Shown here: positions 51,432-61,297 of the stretch, piece after piece
How positions within the stretch are numbered: position 1 is the first letter of the stretch
Layout: every line of letters begins with the position of its first letter
Source: Stappia sp. MMSF_3263
GTDB taxonomy: Bacteria > Pseudomonadota > Alphaproteobacteria > Rhizobiales > Stappiaceae
Assembly (NCBI RefSeq): GCF_030733745.1
Contig: NZ_JASHIK010000013.1
Location: forward strand, 62,001 to 126,000
Direction: 5' to 3'
Length of the DNA: 64,000 nucleotides
Notes under the pieces: generated by a model
Seen by the model: only the letters and a program-made list of their open reading frames with translations
The model's database searches: none
What the model was told of the DNA's origin: nothing
Translations under genes and position numbers: made by a program

Positions 51432-53975
51432 ATGAGCAGAACTGAACCTGGTCCGTCCTCGCCTGCTGTCGAACGCGCCGAACGGTCCGGCAATATCGGC
51501 CTGCTGATCGCGCTGGCGATCGGGCTCATCGCCGCGGCGGTCACCTTCTCGATGATGGGCAAGGACGAGGCCGAGCCTTATGTGCTGGCGCTGCTCGGGG
51601 TGCTCGCCGTCATCGGTGTCTTCTCGCTTTTCGCAGGCGCCATCGGCCTGCTGCGCTTTTCCGCGCGCGCGCCGGCCAGCCCGGTTCCTTCCGCCTTTCT
51701 CAACACGCTGGACGAAGGTGTCCTGATTGCCGAGCGCGACGGGCGCATCGTCTATGCCAACGACGCCTATGCGCGGATGGTCGACGCCCAGAGCACCGCC
51801 GACGTGCGGGGCGTGGAAAGGGTGTTTTCCTCCGATCCGTCCGCGACCGAGGCGATTTTCCACCTGACCCGCGCGGCCGAAGCCGAGCGCAGCGCGGAGG
51901 AGGAAATCCGCCTGCCGCATCCGCTTGGCCGCAATGACGGGGATCCGTGCTGGTACCGGGTTCGCGTGCGGCCGCTGGCGCTTACCGGGCAGGGCGGCCA
52001 GGAGCGTGCCTGCACTGTCTGGCAGATCGCCGACATCAGCGGCGACCGCACCGAGCAGGAGACCTCCTTCCAGGAGCTGCAGCGGGTGATCAACTTCCTC
52101 GATCATGCGCCCGCCGGCTTCTTCTCGTGCGATGCTGCCGGACGCGTCGTCTATCTGAACGCCACGCTCGCCGACTGGCTGGGATACGATCTCGTCAGTT
52201 TCGTTGCCGGATCGCTCGGCCTCGACGAGTTCATCCGCGGCGATGGCGCGGAACTGCTCCTTTCGATGCAGGGCAAGGCCGGCGAGGTGAAGAGCGAGAG
52301 CTTCGATCTCGACCTGACGACCCGTGGCGGCCGTTCGGTTCCGGTGCGCATCCTGCACCGGGTTCCCTTCGGCGCCGGCGGACTGCCCGGCGAAAGCCGC
52401 ACCCTGGTCCTGAACCGCTCGCGGGGCGAGGATTCGGCCGAGGCGCTGCGGTCGTCCGAGGTGCGTTTCGCCCGCTTCTTCAACAATACGCCGATCGCCA
52501 TCGCCTCGATCGACCGGGACGGCGGCGTCAGCAAGACCAATGCCCCCTTCGTGCGCCTGTTCGGCACGCCGGAGGCCGCCGACGGGGCATTGAAGCTTGT
52601 CGATTACGTCCAGCCGGTCTCGCGCCCGGCGTTGATGGAGGCGCTGACGGCGGCGACGGAGGGGCGCAGCGAGATCCCGCCGGTCGACGTGCGCCTCGAC
52701 GAGCGTGACGACGGGCGTTCGGCGACCGTCTATGTGTCGGCGGTGCGCGATGGCGAGGACGACGGCGACGCCGCGATCGTCTATGTGCTGGAGACGACAG
52801 CGCAGCGCGTGCTGGAAGCCCAGTTCGCGCAGGGGCAGAAGATGCAGGCCATCGGCCAGCTTGCCGGCGGCGTGGCGCATGACTTCAACAACGTCCTGAC
52901 GGCGATCATCGGCTTTTCCGACCTGCTGCTCGCCAGTCACAGGCCGAGCGATCCGTCCTTCCAGGACATCATGAACATCAAGCAGAACGCCAACCGGGCA
53001 GCCGGCCTGGTGCGCCAGCTTCTGGCTTTTTCGAGGCGGCAGACGCTGCGGCCGAAGGAACTGGCCCTCAACGACGTCCTGGCCGACCTTTCGATCCTGC
53101 TGGACAGGCTGCTTGGCGAGAAGGTCGAGCTCCACGTCGTCCATGGCCGCGACCTGTGGCCGGTGATGGCCGATCTCAACCAGCTCGAGCAGGTGATCGT
53201 CAACCTGGCGGTGAACGCGCGCGATGCGATGCCCGATGGCGGGCGGGTGACAGTGCGCACGCTCAACGTCACCGAGGAGCAGTCGAGGGAGTTCGACAAC
53301 ACGCGCGGCATGCCGGCGGCCGAATACGTGCTGGCCGAGGTGAGCGACACCGGCACCGGGATGACGCCCGAGATCATGGAAAAGATCTTCGAGCCGTTCT
53401 TCTCCACCAAGGACGTGGGCAAGGGCACGGGTCTCGGGCTTTCGACCGTCTATGGCATCGTCAAGCAGACAGGCGGCTTCATCTTCTGCACCAGCGAGGT
53501 CGGCAAGGGCACGGTGTTCCGCATCTTCCTGCCCCGTCACATCCGCAACGAGGCGGAGCAGGTGGAGGTCAAGCAGGTCGAGCAGCAGCCCCTGACCGAC
53601 CTCACCGGTTCGGCGACCATCCTGCTCGTCGAGGACGAGGAGGCGGTGCGCGCCTTCGCCGCCCGCGCCCTGACGTCGCGCGGCTACACGGTTCACGAGG
53701 CGGCAAGCGGCGCCGAGGCGCTGGAGATCATGGAGGAGACCGACGGCGAGATCGACCTGGTCGTCTCCGACGTGGTCATGCCGGAAATGGACGGACCTTC
53801 GCTCCTGCGCGAGCTGCGCAAAACTCAGCCGGACCTGAAGATCATCTTCGTCTCGGGCTATGCCGAGGACGCGTTCGAGAAGAACCTGCCGGAAAACGAG
53901 AAGTTCTCGTTCCTGCCCAAGCCCTTCACGCTGAAGCAGCTGGCAACCGTCGTGAAGGATGTGCTGGCGAGCTGA
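51432..53975 (+). CDS. cckA: Hybrid histidine kinase CckA
   Basis: An 847-residue membrane sensor kinase. Two N-terminal membrane helices (about 18-40 and 48-70), PAS-like domains to about 455, the phosphoacceptor H in [18 protein letters not shown] (about 481), an ATPase domain with [15 protein letters not shown] and [18 protein letters not shown], and a C-terminal receiver with [12 protein letters not shown] (Asp about 780). This is CckA, which drives CtrA through ChpT. The GGVAHDFNN box and the receiver are diagnostic. Its neighbourhood next to flhB and CtrA-type boxes fits control of motility by this relay. Confidence 0.93.
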   Translation: MSRTEPGPSSPAVERAERSGNIGLLIALAIGLIAAAVTFSMMGKDEAEPYVLALLGVLAVIGVFSLFAGAIGLLRFSARAPASPVPSAFLNTLDEGVLIAERDGRIVYANDAYARMVDAQSTADVRGVERVFSSDPSATEAIFHLTRAAEAERSAEEEIRLPHPLGRNDGDPCWYRVRVRPLALTGQGGQERACTVWQIADISGDRTEQETSFQELQRVINFLDHAPAGFFSCDAAGRVVYLNATLADWLGYDLVSFVAGSLGLDEFIRGDGAELLLSMQGKAGEVKSESFDLDLTTRGGRSVPVRILHRVPFGAGGLPGESRTLVLNRSRGEDSAEALRSSEVRFARFFNNTPIAIASIDRDGGVSKTNAPFVRLFGTPEAADGALKLVDYVQPVSRPALMEALTAATEGRSEIPPVDVRLDERDDGRSATVYVSAVRDGEDDGDAAIVYVLETTAQRVLEAQFAQGQKMQAIGQLAGGVAHDFNNVLTAIIGFSDLLLASHRPSDPSFQDIMNIKQNANRAAGLVRQLLAFSRRQTLRPKELALNDVLADLSILLDRLLGEKVELHVVHGRDLWPVMADLNQLEQVIVNLAVNARDAMPDGGRVTVRTLNVTEEQSREFDNTRGMPAAEYVLAEVSDTGTGMTPEIMEKIFEPFFSTKDVGKGTGLGLSTVYGIVKQTGGFIFCTSEVGKGTVFRIFLPRHIRNEAEQVEVKQVEQQPLTDLTGSATILLVEDEEAVRAFAARALTSRGYTVHEAASGAEALEIMEETDGEIDLVVSDVVMPEMDGPSLLRELRKTQPDLKIIFVSGYAEDAFEKNLPENEKFSFLPKPFTLKQLATVVKDVLAS

Positions 53976-54014
53976 TGGTTATTTCAAGCTGAAATCTTCA
54001 GTCAGAGACGCCGG

Positions 54015-54158
54015 TCAGATTTTTTCTGTAAGGTATTTCGAACGCTCATGCTCTGCGTTCGCCTTTGCAAGTGACAGGAAATTTCTCGTTGCCTTGAGAC
54101 TTTCATCGCACTTTATCTTCTCCAGTACGAACTCTATACGAGATATTATGTAATCCAT
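54015..54158 (-). CDS. Possible small protein downstream of the LuxR gene
   Basis: A 47-residue open frame in AT-rich DNA, reading MDYIISRIEFVLEKIKCD and then a helical, charged stretch. The frame has natural amino-acid usage for an AT-rich gene and lies on the strand of the LuxR-type gene, 164 bases past its stop. GAAG next to the start is too close to be a good ribosome site. I cannot assign a family. It may be a small cognate partner or a remnant. Confidence 0.35.
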   Translation of the reverse strand: MDYIISRIEFVLEKIKCDESLKATRNFLSLAKANAEHERSKYLTEKI

Positions 54159-54322
54159 CACTTCGGCTCTATTTTTGTGCAATACTCTCTCCCGTGGATT
54201 CCGACTGCTATGCCGTGCTGGGGCGTGCCGCCCCAATCAGTACTTCTCCTCGCGAGTTGCATGAAGGCAGGGTCGCAAATGGCGGTCGCGTTGAGGAGGG
54301 GGCATTTGTGACGGTTGACAGC

Positions 54323-55045
54323 CTAGATCAAAGGGATTTCGCCGCTCCGGATGGCGCGAACGACTGTTGAAGTGCGGTTGCAGGTATTGAGCTTTTTTGC
54401 CGCACTTTGAATATGGCCGTGGACAGTCCTGCTTGATATTCCCAGTATGACGCCTATCTCCCAGTTCGTCTTTCCACCAGAAGCCCATTTTAGAACTTCC
54501 TTTTCGCGTTCCGACAGAATGCAGTTTTCTTCGTCTTTTTTATTATTGATTTCCTCAACTATCTGATGGACGAACGTCGAGATAACTTGCACTGACTGAC
54601 GAAATTCCTCATTTATTTCGGTGAATTCACCTGACATGGTAATGCATGAGCTCTGGGACTTTGGCTTGTAGAACGGTATGCAGTATCCGTCTTTCATTCT
54701 AAAATCCTTGGAGAGGCTCATTATATTTGAAGCTCTGACATCGTCTTTCGAGACATGAACATCTGACCACCTGAAAGGGAGTATTGATGTTCTGGTGTGA
54801 GCCGCTATTGGGTCGTTTTTGTAGAATTCGTTCTCTATGTATAATTTGTACCACTCTTCAGACCATCCATTTATGCTTATATATCTCTCGAAATCTTCCT
54901 CTTGGTCAGGCATTCCTGTGAGTATGAAATTCTCAAATCCATGCTGTGAAATGAAGCCGCGAAATTCTCGATAGACAAATTCTTTTGATTTTGAGTTGTT
55001 TATTCTATCAATTGTTTCATATGTTCTTATTTCGGCGGCGTTCAT
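54323..55045 (-). CDS. LuxR-type acyl-homoserine-lactone regulator (solo)
   Basis: A 240-residue regulator. The N-terminal autoinducer-binding domain keeps W65, Y69, D78, P79 and W93 at the same spacing as W57, Y61, D70, P71 and W85 of TraR. The C-terminal LuxR HTH runs from about 175 (LSEREKEVLKWASGGKT, ISSRTVHGHIQSAAKKL). No luxI-type synthase lies in the window, so it is a solo or pairs at a distance. The gene is far more AT-rich than its neighbours, which suggests transfer from another genome. Confidence 0.9.
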   Translation of the reverse strand: MNAAEIRTYETIDRINNSKSKEFVYREFRGFISQHGFENFILTGMPDQEEDFERYISINGWSEEWYKLYIENEFYKNDPIAAHTRTSILPFRWSDVHVSKDDVRASNIMSLSKDFRMKDGYCIPFYKPKSQSSCITMSGEFTEINEEFRQSVQVISTFVHQIVEEINNKKDEENCILSEREKEVLKWASGGKTNWEIGVILGISSRTVHGHIQSAAKKLNTCNRTSTVVRAIRSGEIPLI

Positions 55046-55129
55046 TTTCTACCTCATTGGTTTCATATTTTTTGAATTTATTCTTTGCGCGCGAAACGGT
55101 TTCCGGGCGGAGGTGTGGAAGAAAGACTG

Positions 55130-55690
55130 TCACCATCCCATGACGGCGAAATAGCCCGCATAGAAGACCAACCAGAAGCCGGCGAGCAGGAGTTGCCGCG
55201 TGCGCAAGGCAAGAGCGCCCAGGAGCCGTGCGAAGACCAGCCAGCTGGCGAGCGCCGCCAGGGCGAAGCGCAGCAGCCGGGCTGGCAGGCTCGCCATGAG
55301 GAAGGTGGAGAGCGGCACGCCGGTCATTGCCGCTTCGGCGACGAAGAGCTTGTAGGGCGCGCCGCTAAGCGCCCCGGCCGTGAGGCCGGCGAAGAGGTCG
55401 CCGCCCAGCAGCACCGCCACGCGGGAGGCGAGCTCCGGCGAGATGCCAGGGACGGCGAGCAGCACCGACCTTGCCGTTTCGGGGGCTGCCAGAACGAAGG
55501 CATAAAGTGCCGCCCCGCCGGCCAGTGCACCGCAGCTGGCGGCGAGGCTGGCAATGAGGGCCCGGCGGAGCCCGGTCTGTGCGAGGAATGTCAGCAGAAC
55601 ATCGGGAACGATGAAGAAGAGCGTTGCTTCGGCGAAGCCCCACAAGGCGGCGCCCGCCGCGACCAGCCTGTTCCTATTCCCAGGGGGCAA
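55130..55690 (-). CDS. YqaA/DedA-like membrane protein
   Basis: A 186-residue protein with four or five hydrophobic helices. GFAEATLFFIVPDVLLTFLA and GALSGAPYKLFVAEAAMTGV resemble the YqaA/VTT family, thought to move lipids or small molecules across the membrane. It overlaps the plsC-like gene by 17 bases and ends the phospholipid operon. A lipid transport role would fit but is inference. Confidence 0.68.
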   Translation of the reverse strand: MPPGNRNRLVAAGAALWGFAEATLFFIVPDVLLTFLAQTGLRRALIASLAASCGALAGGAALYAFVLAAPETARSVLLAVPGISPELASRVAVLLGGDLFAGLTAGALSGAPYKLFVAEAAMTGVPLSTFLMASLPARLLRFALAALASWLVFARLLGALALRTRQLLLAGFWLVFYAGYFAVMGW

Positions 55691-56312
55691 AGGTCTTCTC
55701 CGCCGACAGGCTGGCGAAGCGGGCGGCGAGGATGTTCATGAAGGTTGGCCTGTCGCCCGGCCAGACAATCGGCTCGCCGACGAAGATGTCGCAGAAGAAG
55801 GGAACCAGCAGGAACGAGCCCTTGGGCAGCGCCTTGCCGAGGCCGTGGGTGAACACCGGGACGACGGGCGCATCCGGGTTCTTTTCGGCAAGATGCGCAA
55901 TCCCCTTCTTCAGCGCGGTCATTTCCTCGGGCTCGCCCCGGCTGCCCTCGGGGAACAGGATCAGGATCTCGCCGCGCGCCAGCGCCTCGTGGCACTCGGC
56001 CAGCGGATCGCCGCCGGCCGTGCCCTTTTGCCGGTCTATCGGGATGATGCGCAGGATGTTGAGCGAGAACCAGGCCATCGCCCTGTTGGCGAGGAAGTAG
56101 TCGGCGGCGGCGACCGGGCGCAGCTTCGCGATCCTGGCGAGCGGCGTCAGGCTCATCATCACCAGCGTGTCGAGATGGCTGTTGTGGTTGGCGACAAGGA
56201 TCGCCGGCCCGTCCTCCGGCAGCCATTCGCGGCGGCGCACATTGAGGCCGAGGACGAAAAGAACGACCACCCTGACCATGAGGAAGAACACCAGTTGCAG
56301 CACCCGTGTCAT
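55674..56312 (-). CDS. plsC: PlsC-like 1-acylglycerol-3-phosphate acyltransferase
   Basis: A 212-residue membrane-anchored enzyme that makes phosphatidic acid. One N-terminal membrane segment, then the HX4D motif NHNSHLD, and FPEGSRGEPEE as the substrate-binding block. It is third in the operon after the CDP-alcohol transferase and CdsA-like genes. Confidence 0.87.
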   Translation of the reverse strand: MTRVLQLVFFLMVRVVVLFVLGLNVRRREWLPEDGPAILVANHNSHLDTLVMMSLTPLARIAKLRPVAAADYFLANRAMAWFSLNILRIIPIDRQKGTAGGDPLAECHEALARGEILILFPEGSRGEPEEMTALKKGIAHLAEKNPDAPVVPVFTHGLGKALPKGSFLLVPFFCDIFVGEPIVWPGDRPTFMNILAARFASLSAEKTFAPWE

Positions 56313-56325
56313 AGGTCCCGCCCTT

Positions 56326-57273
56326 TCAGGTGTAGAGATAACGGGTGAAGTGGAAAAACAGCGGCGCGGTGAAGGTCAGGCTGTCGATCCGGTCCATGAT
56401 CCCGCCATGGCCGGGGATCAGCGCGCCGGTGTCCTTGACGCCCAGATCCCGCTTGACCGCCGACACGGTAACGTCGCCGATGAAGCCGGCCCCGGCGATC
56501 ATCGCCCCGGCAAGGCCGGCATGGAGCGCGGAAAAGGGCGTCACCAGCGGCGCCACCAGGACGGCAAGCACCGTCGTTGTCAACATCCCGCCGAGAAACC
56601 CTTCCCAGGTTTTCTTCGGACTGACCTGGGGGACGATCTTGCGACGACCGAAGAGCTTGCCCCAGGTGTATTGGGCGACATCGTTGAACTGCGTCAGGAA
56701 GACGAGGAAGAGCAGCAACCCGGCTCCGGACGCCGCCGTGCCGCCAATCGATCCGGGTCCTTCGACCGGCAACACCAGCAGGAAGGCGGCATGGCTCAGC
56801 GAGAACACGCAGAGCATCAGGCCCCAGTTGAGTGTGCCGACCGCCTTGAGGAAACCTTCCGTCTGCTGCGACAGGAGCATCGCGAAAGGCAGGAACAGGA
56901 ACATGTAGACCGGGATGAAGACGGCGAACATGCCGTACCATTCATCGGCGACCCAGTAATATTGCACGGGGATTGCCAGATAGGCCCAGAACAGCACCCG
57001 CCTGTCGGCGCGGCGTGTCGGGATCATTGACAGGTATTCCTTCAGGGCAAGGAAACTCACCAGCGCGAAGACGGTGATGGAGAGCGTCCGGCTGAGCAGG
57101 AAGGCGGCGGTGAAGACGGCGATCATCGCCCACCAGCTTGTCGTGCGCTGAACCAGTTCCGAATGGTCGCGTTCCGGCTGCGCCTTCGTCAGGGTGAAAA
57201 CGATCAGGCTGGCGACGATCAGCAGCGCCCAGATGCCGCCAAGCGCGATGTGGATCGGCAGCAGGTTCGTCAT
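56326..57273 (-). CDS. cdsA: CdsA-like phosphatidate cytidylyltransferase
   Basis: A 315-residue membrane enzyme with about eight helices that makes CDP-diacylglycerol. The C-terminal CdsA signature SAVKRDLGVKDTGALIPGHGGIMDRIDS is complete in character, with SPKKTWEGFLGG before it. It overlaps the CDP-alcohol transferase gene by four bases. The gene order resembles E. coli ynbA-ynbB, so this may be a second, YnbB-like CdsA and not the housekeeping one. Confidence 0.88.
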   Translation of the reverse strand: MTNLLPIHIALGGIWALLIVASLIVFTLTKAQPERDHSELVQRTTSWWAMIAVFTAAFLLSRTLSITVFALVSFLALKEYLSMIPTRRADRRVLFWAYLAIPVQYYWVADEWYGMFAVFIPVYMFLFLPFAMLLSQQTEGFLKAVGTLNWGLMLCVFSLSHAAFLLVLPVEGPGSIGGTAASGAGLLLFLVFLTQFNDVAQYTWGKLFGRRKIVPQVSPKKTWEGFLGGMLTTTVLAVLVAPLVTPFSALHAGLAGAMIAGAGFIGDVTVSAVKRDLGVKDTGALIPGHGGIMDRIDSLTFTAPLFFHFTRYLYT

Positions 57274-57881
57274 GCGGGTCCGCCTTCGGCAAGCGCCTTG
57301 CGGGCGCGGTTGAGAATCGTGAGCAGGACCAGCAGCGCGGCAAGACCGACCACCCAGCCGGCCGTGGCGGGTCCTACGAGGCCAAGCCCGATCAGCACGG
57401 CAAGGGTACCCATGAGGGCGGCGCGGTCGCTCTTTCCCATCGGCCCGTCATAGCGGCGCGAGGCACCGATCTGGATGGCGACGACCCCGGTCATTTCGCT
57501 GATCACGGCAAGCAGGCAGAAGAGGACGACGGCGGCCGGCGAAATGCCGGGCAGCAGCGCGAAGGGCAGGTAGATGGCGGTGTCGGAGACGACGTCGCCG
57601 AGCTCGTTGAGGACTGCACCGAGGCGCGATTTCTGGTCGTGTTCGCGCGCCAGCATGCCGTCGACGGCATTGAGCGCCATGCGGATGAACAGAACAACCG
57701 GCAGCAGGATCAGCGGCAACGGATGGCCCGGCCATATCGCGATTGCCGCGCCGGCGGCCAGCGACAACAGGATCGCGGCGAGCGTCACCTGGTTGGCGGT
57801 GATGCCGGCAGCCGCCATCCGGCGCACAAGAGGGCGCAGCAGGTCCTGAAAGCGGGATTTCAGCTCGTAGACGGAGGCCAT
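57270..57881 (-). CDS. CDP-alcohol phosphatidyltransferase
   Basis: A 203-residue membrane enzyme. The catalytic signature D-G-x2-A-R-x8-G-x3-D-x3-D is complete in DGMLAREHDQKSRLGAVLNE and the following LGDVVSD. It transfers a phosphatidyl group from CDP-diacylglycerol to an alcohol not identifiable here. The start at 57881 (MASVYELKSRF) is chosen by length. First gene of the operon with cdsA, plsC and the YqaA-like gene. Confidence 0.87.
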   Translation of the reverse strand: MASVYELKSRFQDLLRPLVRRMAAAGITANQVTLAAILLSLAAGAAIAIWPGHPLPLILLPVVLFIRMALNAVDGMLAREHDQKSRLGAVLNELGDVVSDTAIYLPFALLPGISPAAVVLFCLLAVISEMTGVVAIQIGASRRYDGPMGKSDRAALMGTLAVLIGLGLVGPATAGWVVGLAALLVLLTILNRARKALAEGGPA

Positions 57882-57998
57882 GGCGGTATCGGTTGCGCGG
57901 GATGTGACGGGACTGCAAGAGGCGGGCGATTCAACCCGACCGCGAGACAAGCGCGTTTTCGCCTTTTGCGCAATGGGGGTATCGGTCGGCCTTTTGCC

Positions 57999-58032
57999 GT
58001 CATGCCCTCCGCTGCCCGGTCATGCCCTCCGC
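57999..58032. repeat. Short direct repeat
   Basis: GTCATGCCCTCCGC occurs twice with a 20-base period, between the CDP-alcohol transferase gene and a lipoprotein gene. No function is evident. Confidence 0.6.
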
Positions 58033-58067
58033 ATTTCGATGACGAGGATGATGCGCGCCACGCCGCC

Positions 58068-58559
58068 TCAGGCGCAGCGGGCGCCGGCTTCCGCCTTGCC
58101 CTTCATGCCGATGAGGCTGTCGCGCGGGTTGTATTGCGGTTGGGTGAGGGTGAAGACCTGCTCCAGCGCCGTGCCGGCATTGTTGACCACCGCCACGTCC
58201 TGAACGACCAGCGTGTCGCAGCCGGTGCCCTGGAAGCGGATGCGGATGCGGAACTTGCGCGGGCCGTTGTCGGAAGGGCCGAACTCGCTGTCGAGGGCCG
58301 GATTGGCTTCCGTCACTGTGCGTTCCAGCACGACCATGTTGGGCTGGTTCTGGGCGATCGGCGTGCCGCGCTCGGTCGCGTTGGCGACAATGGTCTGGCG
58401 GATCGTCTCGGCGTCGGCACGCACGGAGATCGACTGGGCGCCGACCGGCACGGTCAGCACTTCCTGCTGCGGCTGAAGCGAGACATTGCTGCGCCGGCCC
58501 GACTGACAGGCGGTGAGCAGCAGCGCGGCGGCGAGCACGAGGGTCAGACGGAGCAGCAT
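58068..58559 (-). CDS. Small predicted lipoprotein
   Basis: A 163-residue protein. The start at 58559 has GGGGA upstream. A short lipoprotein signal ends at LLLTAC (Cys about 18). The mature domain has a pair of cysteines (GTGCDTL and the final ARCA) and no recognised motif. It lies between the phospholipid operon and the coiled-coil cluster, on the same strand but with spacers on both sides. Confidence 0.72.
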   Translation of the reverse strand: MLLRLTLVLAAALLLTACQSGRRSNVSLQPQQEVLTVPVGAQSISVRADAETIRQTIVANATERGTPIAQNQPNMVVLERTVTEANPALDSEFGPSDNGPRKFRIRIRFQGTGCDTLVVQDVAVVNNAGTALEQVFTLTQPQYNPRDSLIGMKGKAEAGARCA

Positions 58560-58757
58560 TACGGCATTCCCCAAGGAGAAGGACGGCCTGGAACAGGACG
58601 AACCATTTTGGCGACGGGCGGGACGCCAGTCACCGGCTTTCGGTCGCAAATCAGCATGCGTGACCAAGGTTAACAAAGACTGGGTAGGGCGACATCCCGG
58701 CGATATTGCCAATCAGCTCCGCGCGAAGGGCATGGGCGAGGCCCGGTGCAAAGTGGA

Positions 58758-60191
58758 TCAGAACGTGTCGCCGGTGGTGAAGCCGCCGCCGCCGAAGGAG
58801 CCGCCGCTGTCGAAGCCTCCACCTCCGAACCCGCCGCCGCCGTGGCCGGAACCGCCCATCGACCCAGGCAGGCCGACGCCGCCGGGAAAGCCGACGCCGC
58901 CGCCCTGGCGCTTGCGCTTGCGGCGGGATTTCTCCGCCTTGGCCCAATAATCGGCGCCTGACAGCGCACCCTTGGCGAGTTCTCCGAGCAGGACGCCGGT
59001 CAGACTGTCATTGTCAAAGGTCGAATCCCACGTGTCATAGCGCTTCTGGCGGAACTGGCGGGTGACCTTGACCAGTTCGTCGCGGCGCCGTCCCATGTCG
59101 CGCAGATCCTGCTGATCGGCCTCGATCGTGCCGGTGCTGCGGGTGATGCGGGCATCAAGATCCTGCAGGCGGCGGACGATGCGTTCGTCGTCGGGCGAGG
59201 GGGTGGCGAGCGCCTCCTGCCACAACGTGCCCAGTTCCTCCGATTGCAGCGAGCGCAGCAAGGCTTCTTCCGCCGTGCGATAATCGGCATCCTCGCCGGA
59301 GAGGTAAGGCTGCTCGCGGCGGGCGACATCCTCCAGTTCCGCCTCGAGCTTTTCCAGTGTCGCCGTCGCATCGGCGATCCCGGCCTCCGCCGTCTCGATG
59401 GTCGCGGCAAGGTCCTCGCCGGCAATATCCGCGGCCGCGGCGCGCGAAAGCTGGCCAAGTCTTGCCTTCTCGGCCTCGGCTTCCGCCTCCCGGTCGAGCG
59501 CGTAGGTCTCGAGCCTTTCGGGGATCTGCACCAACATTGCGTAGTTGGGCCGGGCATCGTCATAGCGGACGATCCGCGCCACCCAGCGGTCGAGTATGCG
59601 GATGATGCCCTTCGATACATAGGCGGATGTTCCGAAACCACGCTGCCAGAGATAAAGGAACAGCGCGTCGCTCTCGTAGGCGACACCCTTCGTCTGGCGG
59701 TCGGCCAGGGCCTGTTTGGCCTTGGAGCGGGCCGCTGCCGCGGTCTGCTCCGCCGCTTCTGCTGCCGCCCGCTGGGCCGTATAGGCCTCGTCGCCTGCAA
59801 GCTTTTCGTCGACGGCGCCCAGGATGCCGTCGAGCCGGTCGCTGGCGCCGTCACGTTCGCGGGTCAGTCGGCGTCGTTGCTCGGTCAGCTCGGCGATGTC
59901 GCTTTCCAGCTGGTCGTGCTGGGCACGAAGCGCGGAAAGGGCGAGTTCGCGTTGCTCCAGCCGTCGCTTGGCCTCGGCCTCGTCGCGGTCGATCCGCTGG
60001 CCGAAGATCCGGTCGCCCCCTTCGCGCATGCGAAAGCGGGCAAGCTCGCGATAGGCATCGAGTTCGGCCGAACGCAGATCGTTGATCTCGCGCATCGCCC
60101 CTTCAACGCGCCGCTTGAGCTGGTCTTCCTCATGCCGCAAATCGTTCAGGGCACGTTCGATGGACCCGAGCGTCTGCCGTCCACTCACCAT
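58758..60191 (-). CDS. Coiled-coil protein with glycine-rich tail
   Basis: A 477-residue cytosolic protein. Residues 1-150 and 235-400 are long coiled coils rich in Glu, Arg and Ala. Between them lies a compact segment (SDALFLYLWQRGFGTSAYVS to PNYAMLVQIPERLETY) that may be a small folded domain. The last 55 residues are almost wholly Gly/Ser/Phe. The family is not recognised. It follows the DUF6384 gene by 46 bases and probably forms a three-gene unit with it and the gene at 61298. Confidence 0.75.
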   Translation of the reverse strand: MVSGRQTLGSIERALNDLRHEEDQLKRRVEGAMREINDLRSAELDAYRELARFRMREGGDRIFGQRIDRDEAEAKRRLEQRELALSALRAQHDQLESDIAELTEQRRRLTRERDGASDRLDGILGAVDEKLAGDEAYTAQRAAAEAAEQTAAAARSKAKQALADRQTKGVAYESDALFLYLWQRGFGTSAYVSKGIIRILDRWVARIVRYDDARPNYAMLVQIPERLETYALDREAEAEAEKARLGQLSRAAAADIAGEDLAATIETAEAGIADATATLEKLEAELEDVARREQPYLSGEDADYRTAEEALLRSLQSEELGTLWQEALATPSPDDERIVRRLQDLDARITRSTGTIEADQQDLRDMGRRRDELVKVTRQFRQKRYDTWDSTFDNDSLTGVLLGELAKGALSGADYWAKAEKSRRKRKRQGGGVGFPGGVGLPGSMGGSGHGGGGFGGGGFDSGGSFGGGGFTTGDTF

Positions 60192-60237
60192 GCCAGCTGC
60201 CCTCGCGCAGGTTCGCGTTGCTGTCGTTCAGTCCTGG

Positions 60238-61176
60238 CTACCATTGCGTGATCGCACCTTCGTCAACCCTCACGCGCCAATCCGGCTCCAGCCGGCCACG
60301 TGCCTTGCTGCCGAGCACCGCATCGCGAACGATGCCGTCATCTTCCTTGTCGCGGCGCACGGCGTCGAAAGTGGCGCGCGGCACGCGCTGGGCCCAGATA
60401 TCGACGGACGAAACCGCGCCGTTTTCCTCGGAGGTGATCTCCTGGGAGACCACGTTTCCGTCCGGTGCCACCGCCTCGACCAAGAGATAGTAGTTGCGGG
60501 TCGCGGTGTTCGCTTCCGGGATACGGGTCACACCGGTCGGCGTGCCGGGGCGCGAAACGATACGAACCTCAAAGACCTGGAGCAGGCGGGCCTCCAGCTT
60601 GCGCATGTCGGCAAGCGCCTTTCGCGCCGCCGCCACATCGCCCGAGGCAGCGGCCGAGCGTCCGCTGGCGGCCAGCGTTTCCGCCCGCTGGACCGCCGCA
60701 TCGACCTCGGCCACGTCGCGGATGCGGGTGAGGGCATCGCCGAACTCCGCCGGCAGCGTCTGGGTCAGTTCGATGCGCAGGGCCTCGGCGGCGCGTTCGC
60801 GCGGGGCCACCACAAGAAACCGCCAGGCGAGGAAGGCGGCCACCGCCAGCAGCACCAGCACCAGCAGGACCTTCGCCCATCGCATGCGCGTCACGTAGAT
60901 CAGGGCCAGCGTGCGCTGGAAGCCGGCGGCAGGCGGGGCGTAGACGAACCGGTTCTGCTTCAGGTTCTCGACGCCCTCAAGCAGGATCCGGTCAGGAACC
61001 TCGATCCCCTGGCTGCGGTAGATGTCCCGCAGCCGCTCGATCATCTGCGCGTCGCGCTGTTCGGTGCCAAGTTCCTTGAGCGCGATTCGTTCGTCGTGGC
61101 GCAGCGTGTCGACCACGTCCATCGCCATCATCACTTCGTCGAGCGGCGCCCTGGTCGAGGCGGTGTCGGAGACCAT
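60238..61176 (-). CDS. DUF6384-like membrane protein
   Basis: A 312-residue protein. The start at 61176 has GGGGAG seven bases upstream. An N-terminal helical part (LDEVMMAMDVVDTLRHDERI) is followed by a single membrane helix (VLLVLVLLAVAAFLAWRFLVV, about 105-125), a coiled coil and a C-terminal beta-rich domain outside the cytosol (NYYLLVEAVAPDGNVVSQEI). I match it from memory to DUF6384. Function unknown. It sits centrally in the three-gene cluster. Confidence 0.7.
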   Translation of the reverse strand: MVSDTASTRAPLDEVMMAMDVVDTLRHDERIALKELGTEQRDAQMIERLRDIYRSQGIEVPDRILLEGVENLKQNRFVYAPPAAGFQRTLALIYVTRMRWAKVLLVLVLLAVAAFLAWRFLVVAPRERAAEALRIELTQTLPAEFGDALTRIRDVAEVDAAVQRAETLAASGRSAAASGDVAAARKALADMRKLEARLLQVFEVRIVSRPGTPTGVTRIPEANTATRNYYLLVEAVAPDGNVVSQEITSEENGAVSSVDIWAQRVPRATFDAVRRDKEDDGIVRDAVLGSKARGRLEPDWRVRVDEGAITQW

Positions 61177-61297
61177 CCAATCGCTCCCCTGCGGTCCCTG
61201 GTCAGGGTGGCCGGTTCCGGCAAGCGGAACCGGATCGTCCGGTGTCAAGAAACGACCGGCGCCAACCGGGCGCCGATCATGGTGTCCCCGGGGCCGG

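Noticed and set aside
50223-53696. A 1157-codon minus-strand open frame across flhB and cckA
   Set aside because: It spans two certain genes on the other strand and has no recognisable domain.
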